Assembly (NCBI RefSeq): GCF_005517195.1
Contig: NZ_CP040244.1
Location: forward strand, 1,134,001 to 1,198,000
DNA from: Streptomyces vilmorinianum
GTDB lineage: Bacteria; Actinomycetota; Actinomycetes; Streptomycetales; Streptomycetaceae
Length of the DNA: 64,000 nucleotides
Direction: 5' to 3'
In this document: piece after piece, positions 8,888 through 17,040 of the stretch
Position numbering within the stretch: the stretch's first letter is position 1
Layout: each line of letters opens with the position of its first letter
Made by a program: the position numbers and the translations under genes
Notes under the pieces: model-generated
Databases searched by the model: none
Told to the model about the DNA's origin: nothing
The model's input: only the letters and a program-made list of their open reading frames with translations

Positions 8888-9864
8888 AGTCCGTCTACCC
8901 GTACACGACCCTCTTCGGTGACATCGACCTCGACGTCCTCGCGATCACTGTCGACGGGACGTCTCCACTTCCGTACTCCAACGTCTCCAAGTCCGAGCGG
9001 ACCGTGGCGCTCCACCAATCCGGTCGGGAGAACTGGGAGTACTGCACAATTCGGCTGCAGGCATCGCTCCCCGAGGCGGAGATCGCCGACGGAGAGTGGA
9101 CGGACCTGGTTTGTCTGGCCGCCCTCACCGAGAAGGCGACCAACGCCCGGACCACGGCCCGGCTCAGACGGTCGGCCGACGGTGTCTGGAGCGGCACCAT
9201 CGACCTGTACCGGAACCGTCACCTCAACCGTGCCACCCTCGGCCTGTCCGTCGTCGCCACCGTCGGCGGAGTCGAAGGCCGGGTGATCGGCACCACCGAA
9301 CAGGACTGGTATCTCGACCTCAAGGGAGCCACCCCTGTACGGCAACGCGAGATCGAGATCGTCGAGGTGGACTTTCGCGAGGGGCCTGAGGAATGGCTCC
9401 GACCGTACAAGGACTCCCCCTGGATCGTGGAGACCACCGGCGATGTGCCCACTGTCTACCTCAACAGCGGATCCGTCGACGGGCTCATCGAAATGCTCGG
9501 TGGAAGCGGGGGCACCCCGGCCGAGAAACTGCTTCGAGATATGACCTCCAGTCAGATCGCCCAGGACGCGTGGACCGCGATGTTCCACACCGCCGTCAGT
9601 GATCTCGACGCCGACGAGGACGGCACCCCTGTCATGCCGACCGGCTGGCGAGAGGCCGTTCTCCGGATGATGCTCCCCGATGTGCTCCCGGGCCGTCAGC
9701 TCACCGACGCCCTGCACGACATCGAGGAACGCCGCACCAAGGGGTTCGGCTGGTCCGAGCTCCAGACGACCATCCAGTACGCGGCGGGCAAGCGAAGCCA
9801 GATCGCCAAGAAGCTGACCAGCGCAGTGCGCGCTGTCGATCGTGCGGAAAGGAGTGGCATCTGA
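8884..9864 (+). CDS. Unknown protein of the GHKL-ATPase defence module
   Basis: 326 residues, soluble, with no motif recognised. The first 160 residues look beta-rich (repeated short hydrophobic strands, for example ATLGLSVVATVGG). The C-terminal part is helical, ending in a basic segment (KRSQIAKKLTSAVRAVDRAERSG). The GTG start at 8884 overlaps the preceding stop codon and follows GGAGGAGC, which decides the start against longer readings. The stop overlaps the ATG of the following gene by one base. Obligate co-translation suggests a complex with its two neighbours. Confidence 0.7.
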   Translation: MKSVYPYTTLFGDIDLDVLAITVDGTSPLPYSNVSKSERTVALHQSGRENWEYCTIRLQASLPEAEIADGEWTDLVCLAALTEKATNARTTARLRRSADGVWSGTIDLYRNRHLNRATLGLSVVATVGGVEGRVIGTTEQDWYLDLKGATPVRQREIEIVEVDFREGPEEWLRPYKDSPWIVETTGDVPTVYLNSGSVDGLIEMLGGSGGTPAEKLLRDMTSSQIAQDAWTAMFHTAVSDLDADEDGTPVMPTGWREAVLRMMLPDVLPGRQLTDALHDIEERRTKGFGWSELQTTIQYAAGKRSQIAKKLTSAVRAVDRAERSGI

Positions 9865-10832
9865 TGAGCCCCCTCGCCCCCGTCGACGTGCCGCCGGTGC
9901 TCGCGCTCCTGCCCGACGCCGCCGTCACCAAGTACCTCGGCCGAGGCGTCCAGTCCGGCCGGGAACTCCCGCCGCAGGTGGCACTCGCCCGCTCCTGCGT
10001 CGCCTATGACGACCGGACCGCGGAGCGGCGGCGCACTGCGCCGGTCCGTGAACTCCTCGACGAGGCCATGAGACGTTTCGTGGGCGATCGCCACGCCGCC
10101 GACGGCTGGCTCGCCCCTCGTCTTCACGCCACCCTTCGGATGACCCGTGCCGAGGCTGCCGACAGTCGTCTCTGGAACCACTTGGCCATGATCGTGGCCC
10201 CCGACTACGTCGTCTGGCGGCACAAGGGAGCCGACAAGGGCGAAGGCCCTGGTATCGCCACCGCCGCCCGCTTCAGCGGTCCCCACTACACGCAGGCCTT
10301 TTCCCGTCTCTGGTGGGCTGCCGAACTCTTCCGCGACGGCGACGACTACCGCCCCGTCGCCACGGCCTGCCGAGTCCAGGATGTTCTGAACACCACGATG
10401 CGCCTGGACGTGATCGACCACCGTCCCACCGCCCAGGCCATGATCCGTGTCATCGGCGGACTGCTCGACTCGGGCATCCCCCGCCCCGGCGACCACGTCA
10501 ACGCCTTCTCCTCCGCGGTGAACGCGGCCGGCAGCACCCTCATCTACGACGTGCTGGCGCGGGACAGCGACCCTGACGTCGATGAACTCCACGACTGGAT
10601 CGAGGCCGGTGTCGGCGAGGCGGTGGACTGGGACCGCCTTCCGGAAGGCCCTGCCGACGGCCGCGTCGAGGGAGCCGCCGTCGACGCGTTGCTCCCCCTC
10701 TTCGAGAAGCTGCGGGCCGAGGCCCCGTTGCGGCAGCGGAAGTCCTCCGAGTCCGAGGAGGAGACAGGGGCGTCCGTTCCCGCTCCCAGGGCACCCGGGG
10801 TCACCCTGTCGAAGCCTTCGGACTTCGCGTGA
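9864..10832 (+). CDS. DUF6339-like protein of the defence module
   Basis: 322 residues. The segment WLAPRLHATLRMTRAEAADSRLWNHLAMIVAPDYVVWR, followed by the region around LWWAAELFRDG, recalls the actinobacterial DUF6339 family; this is from memory and could be wrong. No membrane helix or nuclease motif is visible. The last 50 residues are Glu/Ser/Pro-rich and probably disordered. It overlaps the preceding gene by one base and has AAAGGAG before the ATG. Its stop is 8 bases from the end of the convergent methyltransferase gene with no stem-loop between, so the two transcripts may overlap. Confidence 0.68.
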   Translation: MSPLAPVDVPPVLALLPDAAVTKYLGRGVQSGRELPPQVALARSCVAYDDRTAERRRTAPVRELLDEAMRRFVGDRHAADGWLAPRLHATLRMTRAEAADSRLWNHLAMIVAPDYVVWRHKGADKGEGPGIATAARFSGPHYTQAFSRLWWAAELFRDGDDYRPVATACRVQDVLNTTMRLDVIDHRPTAQAMIRVIGGLLDSGIPRPGDHVNAFSSAVNAAGSTLIYDVLARDSDPDVDELHDWIEAGVGEAVDWDRLPEGPADGRVEGAAVDALLPLFEKLRAEAPLRQRKSSESEEETGASVPAPRAPGVTLSKPSDFA

Positions 10833-10840
10833 CCGGGTGA

Positions 10841-11836
10841 TCAGCCCTCGTACTCGTCCGCCGAACCGATCGCGGCCTGGAGGACCGCCTTGCCCAGCAG
10901 CGGCGGGATCGCATTGCCGATCTGCTGGGCGATGGCCCGGCCGGACCAGGGGTAGTCGGCGGGGAACGTCTGCAGGATCCCGGCCTCGGCGTCCGAGAAG
11001 CGGGGAAGTTCGGTCCCGTCCTCGGCGACGACGCGGTTGCGGGAGACCTTGCCCGTGACCGTGAATGCCGGCTGGTCGGACGAGCGACGGCCGCGGGCCT
11101 TGGGGTCGCCGCCGGTGCCGTAGTTCGAGACGACCTCGAAGGGAGTCGGCCGGTCGAGGACCTCCGACATGGGGACCCAGGGCTTCAGGCGAGGATCCCC
11201 CTGCTCACGGGGTACGCCCTTGCGATACAGACGGTGGGAGGGCTCCGGCAGCTCGACGATGCGGTTGAGGCGGGCCACGAGGATGGCACGACGCCGCGTC
11301 TGCGGGACGCCGAACTGTTCCGTGTGCAGCACCTGGGGCTCGGCGACCCAGTATCCCTTCTGGGACAGGACTTTCCCGTACTCCCTCCAGACGGGGAGGA
11401 CTGCGGGCACCTGCTCCAGAACGATCGCTTCGTAGGGCCGATCGTCACGAAGTGCTTCCAGCGCCCAGCGCAGCGGCTCCAGGACGAGGCCGGTACGCGG
11501 GTCGTCGAGCACGGCGAGTTCGGACCGGACGTCCTCTCCACGTGCCATCCGCTTGACGAAGCCGATCACTTCGTCGAGCGCACGGCGGCCCGCGCCGCTG
11601 CCGGCCACCGTGAACGTCTGGCACGGAGGGCCACCCGCGAGCACGGTGGCATTCGGGAACTTGTGCGGCCCGAAGTCCTGTACGTCTCCCTGCAGGGTGA
11701 GGAGCCCGGCGGCGGTCCGCGTATCACACGCGTCCTGGTCGAATTCGATGCCCGTCACCTCGTAGCCGAGCTCACGTGCCGCCACGTCGAGCCCGCCGGG
11801 TCCGGCGAACAAGTCGACAATCTCGGGGCGTGGCAC
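10841..11836 (-). CDS. C5-cytosine DNA methyltransferase (catalytic motifs present)
   Basis: 331-residue Dcm/HhaI-type enzyme that transfers methyl from S-adenosylmethionine to cytosine C5. Motif I is DLFAGPGG (8-15). Motif IV is GGPPCQTF with catalytic Cys72. Motif VI is EQV (Glu141) in place of the usual ENV. Motif VIII is QTRRR (179-183), then a target-recognition region, AGILQTFP (IX) and QIGNAIPP (X). It is the last gene of the minus arm, 147 bases after the degenerate paralogue. The recognition sequence cannot be read from the protein. It is the likely source of the methylcytosine for which Vsr is kept. Confidence 0.93.
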   Translation of the reverse strand: MPRPEIVDLFAGPGGLDVAARELGYEVTGIEFDQDACDTRTAAGLLTLQGDVQDFGPHKFPNATVLAGGPPCQTFTVAGSGAGRRALDEVIGFVKRMARGEDVRSELAVLDDPRTGLVLEPLRWALEALRDDRPYEAIVLEQVPAVLPVWREYGKVLSQKGYWVAEPQVLHTEQFGVPQTRRRAILVARLNRIVELPEPSHRLYRKGVPREQGDPRLKPWVPMSEVLDRPTPFEVVSNYGTGGDPKARGRRSSDQPAFTVTGKVSRNRVVAEDGTELPRFSDAEAGILQTFPADYPWSGRAIAQQIGNAIPPLLGKAVLQAAIGSADEYEG

Positions 11837-11983
11837 GTGATCTCCAGAGGGGTGGTGTGTTTGTGAAGGGGACCGGGAGACCCCAGCAGCGCTACAGGTT
11901 ACCCGGCGCTGCCGATCGAGCGGCGAGGCTGATCGGGCCTCGCTCCCGGATGGTCGGAGGGTGACGGATTCCGCGCGTCGAGG

Positions 11984-12967
11984 TCAGGACTTCAACGCCG
12001 CTTTGATCGCTTCGCCCAGCGCTCGTCCGACCGGAGGAGGGGTGGCGTGGCCCACTTGCCGGTACTGTGCGGTCTTCCGGCCTGCGAAGACCCAGTCGGG
12101 CGGGAAGCCCTGAAGGGTGGCAGCCTGGCGAACGGTGAGGGCCATCATCCCGGGGCGACCGCGCGACGGATCCCAGGCGAAGTCCGGGCCCGGCACGTCG
12201 TCGGCGACCGTGCCGCCGTCCACGCCCATGCGTGCCCATGCGCGCTTGGTGCCCGTCGGCCCCAGGTCTGCACCGCCGCGGTTCCAGGAACCACCGACCA
12301 GGGTCGGGGCCGGCCGGTCGGCCTGGGCGGCCCACTCGGCAGCCTGAGGCCAGCCACGATCGGCCATGGATGGGCCGAGTACCTCCCCGACGGTCCGGTG
12401 GCGTGTGACCGAGGCCGTGGGAGGGGTGAAGAAGTCCAGACGTCCGTCCCTGAAGGCGACCACGACACCTTGCTTCCGATCTTGCGCCACTCCGAAATCA
12501 GCTGCGTTGAGCACGAACCAATGAATGTCGTAGCCGAGGTGAACGAGCTCCTCGGCGATGTACTCCCGGATCGGCCCGTACGCCGGCTTGGTGACGAGAT
12601 CGGGGACGTTCTCGATCAACAGGGCCCTGGGTCGGACGCCGTGCATGAGCATGATCGTGGCCTTGAGTACCTCCCACTCGTCGTCCCTGTCGGCGCGGCG
12701 TACGGAGGCGGTGGCCTTGACGCGGGGGAGTCCGGCCGCGAGCAGGTCCACGTCGTAGGTTTGCTGGTGGTCGACGGGGTCGAATTCGACGAGGTCGAGG
12801 TCGAGGACGTTCCAGGCGGGCCTGTTCGCAAGGAGCGTGTCACAGGTGACGGTCCTGTTGTCGAGGAGGAGCACGGGATCGAAGCCCGCCTGCTCCAAGC
12901 CGAGGGCGAGGCCCCCGGCACCGGCGCAGACGCCGACACTCCGCAGGGGTGTCGTCTTGGTGGTCAT
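11984..12967 (-). CDS. Degenerate C5-methyltransferase homologue lacking the catalytic cysteine
   Basis: 327-residue protein with the C5-methyltransferase fold: motif I VCAGAGGLALG (14-24), motif VI ENV (120-122), a recognition region, LQGFPPDW (IX) and GHATPPPVG (X, His for the usual Asn). In motif IV the PCQ is replaced by PRV (Arg83, codon CGC, read directly from the bases), and motif VIII is QDRKQ rather than QxRxR. It therefore should not methylate by the known mechanism. ATG 12967 is chosen over GTG 12970 because GGAG then sits 6 bases upstream. The frame is intact, which argues against decay; a targeting or regulatory subunit is possible. Confidence 0.85.
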   Translation of the reverse strand: MTTKTTPLRSVGVCAGAGGLALGLEQAGFDPVLLLDNRTVTCDTLLANRPAWNVLDLDLVEFDPVDHQQTYDVDLLAAGLPRVKATASVRRADRDDEWEVLKATIMLMHGVRPRALLIENVPDLVTKPAYGPIREYIAEELVHLGYDIHWFVLNAADFGVAQDRKQGVVVAFRDGRLDFFTPPTASVTRHRTVGEVLGPSMADRGWPQAAEWAAQADRPAPTLVGGSWNRGGADLGPTGTKRAWARMGVDGGTVADDVPGPDFAWDPSRGRPGMMALTVRQAATLQGFPPDWVFAGRKTAQYRQVGHATPPPVGRALGEAIKAALKS

Positions 12968-13025
12968 CACTGTCTCCGTGGATCCTCGTTCGGTATGCCT
13001 GCCCCACCGGGGATGTCCTCGCGCG

Positions 13026-16007
13026 TCAGCCAGTGGCGGCTTCAGGGGCGGTGTCGATGATGGCGACCCCTTCCTGAGAGGAGTCGATGGTCGTGAACCG
13101 CAGCACGCGGCCGTCCTCGCTGCGGGCCGAGGCCGGGGCGACGAAGCCGAAAGCCATCACGATGCGACTCGGATCGAGCGTGCCGTACTCCACGAGCGTG
13201 TCCCGATGTGCGGATTCGACGATCGGGTAGAGGACGATCACACCCCGCCGCGGGGCGACCAGGCTTTCGACGGCGGCGTCGCCGGAGTCGGCGAGCGAGC
13301 CCGCGATGCACATAGCTGCTGCACGGTGCTTGAGGTCGCTGATGGCGCCGAAGAGCGGGTCACGGCGACGGTCACGAGCGAAGTAGGAGTACGTGCGGTC
13401 GGCGGTGCCGAGCCGGATTCGCCGGCCCGTCTGGGCATGCTGCGGTGCGAGCACGACCCAGTCGTCCACCTGGGCGGGAATACTCGTGGTGATCTCCCGC
13501 AGGTAGTCCAGGTGCGGGGCGAACTGCGACGGCGCGCCCCAACGGATGCTCGACACCAGATCGAAGAGACCGGCGGCGTCCAACCTCCCCGTGAGAGCAG
13601 CGAAACGGTGAGTGACGCCCTGCTCCGGGAAGTGGTAGGAGAGCTGCGTCGGCTCCGCGGACAGGGAATCCAGGACGGGCGTCCACAGGTTGGTGTTGTG
13701 CCGGAGGTCGGAGGCCTTCGTCGGGTACGCGGTCGGCTCCTGCCACTGGCCAGGGGAGCGGAGGGTGACCAGGCGCGAGTTGTACATCTTGTTCGGGCTG
13801 GTCGGCTTGAGCCACGGGATGTGCTGCGAGACCAGCGGCGGAACCCTGTCCGGCGTGACCTGCGGGCGACCGTCGACCGTCACTGAGTACTGTTCCAGCT
13901 CTGCACGGAACGTCTCTTCGTCCCGGCAGATCGCCTCGAACCCCTCATAGAGGTCGATCTCCTTCCTCCCCATGGCCTCCTGACGGCCCAAGTAGAGCCG
14001 GACCAGGTCCCGGTAGCCCTTACGGAAGCCGAACCAGCGGCCCATCTGCATGAGCGTGGAGGCGTTTCCGGCGCGGCGCCGGAAGTACGAGACGGTCAAC
14101 CCTTCGACGGTGAAGCCTCGGGCCAGCTTCTGGCCGCCGATGAGGATCTTCCAGATGGACCGCTTGTCGAAGTCGGCCTCCCCGGTTTCGAGGTCCTTGT
14201 CGCCGTTGACCACGATGATCGGCTTGTCGTCGCCCCCGATCCGGATCGTGGCGGGGCCGATGTAGGGCGCGAGCTCGTCGAACGAGGCGGGCACGGCCTG
14301 ACCGTCGGCGCGCACCGCGGATACCGGGGCGATGTCGGTGTCGAAGAGATCCCGCAGCCGCTGGTGGCCGCGGGCCCCGAGGTAGCCGGCATCCCACCAC
14401 AGCCGTGTGACCCGGCCGAGCAGTTCGCGGTGCACGTCCTGCCGGACGGATTCGTGGATCAGCATGGTGTGGTGCTGGAAGTAGCGATCCCCGAGACCGC
14501 CCTTGTCCTCGCGGTACAGCTTCATCGCGGCTGTCAGCACGAACATGTCCATGGCTCGCTCGAGGCAGGCGTCGTCCTCGTCGTCCTCCACCACGATGTC
14601 GCGGACGTGCGCCATCTCGTTGGAGTTCGCATACGTCCGCTCCTCGTCGGCCAGAGCGGAGCCGAGGTCGTGGAAGTCGCGGGCGCCCATGTACTCGTTC
14701 GGGCGCGGCAGGGAGATGATGAAGTCCTTGGGGAAGATGTCCGCGGTGTCGCTCGGGTCGACGAAGACGTTCGCGAAGGGGGTCGCGGTGTAGCCCACGT
14801 ACTGGGCGCGCGGCAGCATCCGGAGCAGCTCGGAGATCTTCTGGTTGATCGCGGTCCGCTCTGCGTTCGGCTTGGCGAGGTCGGCGGTGTTCACCGAGGC
14901 CTCGTCGGACTCGTCGTCCACGATCAGGACCGGGATCTCGGAGAGGGGCGTCTTGATCTTCCGTAGATCCTTGACCAGCTTCTTCAGGACCCTCTCGTTC
15001 TTCTTCACCACCATCAGGCGGGCCGGGGCCCGGTGCAGGTTGCGGGGGTCGTACAAGGGGAGGCCCGGTTCCTGCTTCTCGTACTCGAGGGCGACGATCC
15101 CCTGCAGGAGGCTCTGATAGTCGTCGTCGCGGGTCGTCATCCGATGGATGTCGAAGGCGCCGAGCGTGGAGGGCAGTGCACCGAAGGTGGCGAACTTGCC
15201 CTGGCTCCAGGCGGGGTCGTCGGCGTAGTCGGACTCGTACTCGCTCGCGCCGCGCACGATGTTCTCGCGGCCGACCAACTCCATGTCCAGGCGGCGCTGG
15301 GTCTGGGCACGCAGCATGTTGAGCGTGCCGCCCAGGACGATCACCAGTCGGTAGCCGGCGTCGATCGCCTTGGCGATGACACCGGCGAAGTTGGCGGTCT
15401 TGCCGGACTGGACGTAGCCGACCACCAGGCCCTTCGACTGGTATGCCTCCGGTGCCGTCGGGTCGGCCAGCCGCTCCACCACACGATCGGATGCTTCGTC
15501 GAGACCGGCGACGACGTCCTCGGGCCACCCCTTGTCCGCCAGCAACCTGCGGTACGCGGGCCAGTACCAGGGGCGCCCCTGGAGGGACTGCGGGGTGTAC
15601 CAGGGTGTGTGCTCGGTGCTGATGACGACCGCCCCGCCGGCCTTCGAGACAGGGACAAGGGAGTCGAGCAGCTTTCCGGTCTCGTCGCCGACGCCCAACA
15701 GCGCGTACACGTCGGCCCGCCGCTTCTCCGTACGGGGAGGGGAGGACGACCAGGCGACGTTCTCGTTGTAGTCCCAGCGGGTCAGCTGCTTGCGCCACAC
15801 CTCCACCAGCTGGTCGGTGGCGTGTGCCTCGCGGAGCACGGACAGGAAGTCCGCCTCGGCGGCGTACTCCATGGCCCCCGGTGCGAGGTCCTCGGCCTGG
15901 TATTCCAGGGCGCGGACGAGCCGCTTCGGCCTTCCCGAGCTCATGTCGCCGAGGGCCCGGGCATGGAGGTCGAGACGGATTCCGGCGGCGGTGTCGGGAC
16001 TGGTCAT
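13026..16007 (-). CDS. Z1 domain protein, SF2 helicase-like ATPase
   Basis: 993 residues. Walker A is GYVQSGKT (197-204), Walker B/DEAD-like box is VDDESDE (363-369), and the motif III-like GYTATPFANVF is at 405-415. The Z1 region runs from about 480 to 700 and ends in IGGQKLARGFTVEGLTVSYF and MQMGRWFGFR, the latter serving as the arginine-finger motif VI. Z1 proteins occur with MutL/MORC-type ATPases and methyltransferases in restriction and anti-phage loci. Start ATG 16007 has GAGGAA six bases upstream; a longer reading to 16253 lacks this and overlaps the upstream gene. It lies 49 bases after the PD-(D/E)XK gene and is likely in one operon. Confidence 0.92.
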   Translation of the reverse strand: MTSPDTAAGIRLDLHARALGDMSSGRPKRLVRALEYQAEDLAPGAMEYAAEADFLSVLREAHATDQLVEVWRKQLTRWDYNENVAWSSSPPRTEKRRADVYALLGVGDETGKLLDSLVPVSKAGGAVVISTEHTPWYTPQSLQGRPWYWPAYRRLLADKGWPEDVVAGLDEASDRVVERLADPTAPEAYQSKGLVVGYVQSGKTANFAGVIAKAIDAGYRLVIVLGGTLNMLRAQTQRRLDMELVGRENIVRGASEYESDYADDPAWSQGKFATFGALPSTLGAFDIHRMTTRDDDYQSLLQGIVALEYEKQEPGLPLYDPRNLHRAPARLMVVKKNERVLKKLVKDLRKIKTPLSEIPVLIVDDESDEASVNTADLAKPNAERTAINQKISELLRMLPRAQYVGYTATPFANVFVDPSDTADIFPKDFIISLPRPNEYMGARDFHDLGSALADEERTYANSNEMAHVRDIVVEDDEDDACLERAMDMFVLTAAMKLYREDKGGLGDRYFQHHTMLIHESVRQDVHRELLGRVTRLWWDAGYLGARGHQRLRDLFDTDIAPVSAVRADGQAVPASFDELAPYIGPATIRIGGDDKPIIVVNGDKDLETGEADFDKRSIWKILIGGQKLARGFTVEGLTVSYFRRRAGNASTLMQMGRWFGFRKGYRDLVRLYLGRQEAMGRKEIDLYEGFEAICRDEETFRAELEQYSVTVDGRPQVTPDRVPPLVSQHIPWLKPTSPNKMYNSRLVTLRSPGQWQEPTAYPTKASDLRHNTNLWTPVLDSLSAEPTQLSYHFPEQGVTHRFAALTGRLDAAGLFDLVSSIRWGAPSQFAPHLDYLREITTSIPAQVDDWVVLAPQHAQTGRRIRLGTADRTYSYFARDRRRDPLFGAISDLKHRAAAMCIAGSLADSGDAAVESLVAPRRGVIVLYPIVESAHRDTLVEYGTLDPSRIVMAFGFVAPASARSEDGRVLRFTTIDSSQEGVAIIDTAPEAATG

Positions 16008-16056
16008 GGGCGGTTCCTCGGCTGTCAGGACGGTGTGAGAGGGGTACACGGGCGAT

Positions 16057-17040
16057 TCACGGAAGGCGAAGCCCGGCCAGGTCCACCGGGGCACCGGGCG
16101 TGGGCGCGAGCCCGGTGACATCGGTTTCGTAGCGCACGGCGGAGATCCGCTCGAGTGTGGCGGCGGCGAGCAACTCGGGACTGAGGCGAGGCACGGACTC
16201 GGCTGCCAGGACCAGGGCCTCGTCCCGAGGCGTCCAGCGCTCGTCGTCCTCACGTTCGGCCGACCACCCGGACCGCTCCAGCGCGGAGTTCAGTCGGGCC
16301 AGAGCTGCCGGCGCCTGTTTCGTCACTGCACCGCGCACCGCGTGGACCGACTCGGAGAGCGTGCGGCCACCCGCACCGCCCCGGGTCAGCCGGAGCGAGG
16401 CGAACCACAGAGGCCGGTCGGGAGCGGGTTGCAGCTGGCCGATCCCGTGGATCACGTGTCGTCGCCGTTCCGCCGCGGTCGTCTTCACCTCGATGTCGAA
16501 GTCCACGAGGGCGAAGTCGTGTTCCTCGCCGTACGGGCCGGTCCACGCCTCGACGGCCGTCTGCCAGCCGTACCTCTCGGCGAGCCGGGACAGCATCGAG
16601 AGCTCGCCCAACAGGCCGATCCGGCGTTCGACGCTCATCGCCCGAGGACGGTCGAGCAGCGAGCCCCAGCCCTCCACGGTCTCGACGAAGGCACCGTCGA
16701 GCGGACGGTTCTTCGTGACGATCCGATCGGCCACGGCAAGCAGCATGTCGTGGAAGTCGCGCATCAACTCGACCTGTGTGGTTCGGATGCGGGCCATCCG
16801 CAACCCCTTGTGGACCACCACCTGATCGATGCGGACGGCGGGCAGCGAGGAACGGGGCGGCTGCTGGTTCCGGCCGAGCTCGACGAACAGAGCGATGTCC
16901 CGACCGCCGTGCCCTATCTCGTACGAGACGACGGGATGCTTGTCGGCGGCGGACAGACGGTAGCTCGCGCCGAGTCCTTCTCCCAGGTAATGCTCCACCG
17001 TCGACCAGGACAGTGCCGCGCCGCCGGCCGACTCAGTCAT
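16057..17040 (-). CDS. PD-(D/E)XK motif protein (DUF4420-like), putative restriction nuclease
   Basis: 327 residues. The restriction-endonuclease core shows LLGEL (Glu146), HDF (Asp175) and IEVKTT (Glu184, Lys186), followed by the HGIGQLQP segment with the conserved Gln. This matches the DUF4420 family named in MutL-Z1-DUF loci. It is the best candidate for the DNA-cutting subunit of the minus arm, since no separate type II restriction enzyme is seen. Its start overlaps the end of the MutL-like gene by 8 bases. Confidence 0.85.
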   Translation of the reverse strand: MTESAGGAALSWSTVEHYLGEGLGASYRLSAADKHPVVSYEIGHGGRDIALFVELGRNQQPPRSSLPAVRIDQVVVHKGLRMARIRTTQVELMRDFHDMLLAVADRIVTKNRPLDGAFVETVEGWGSLLDRPRAMSVERRIGLLGELSMLSRLAERYGWQTAVEAWTGPYGEEHDFALVDFDIEVKTTAAERRRHVIHGIGQLQPAPDRPLWFASLRLTRGGAGGRTLSESVHAVRGAVTKQAPAALARLNSALERSGWSAEREDDERWTPRDEALVLAAESVPRLSPELLAAATLERISAVRYETDVTGLAPTPGAPVDLAGLRLP

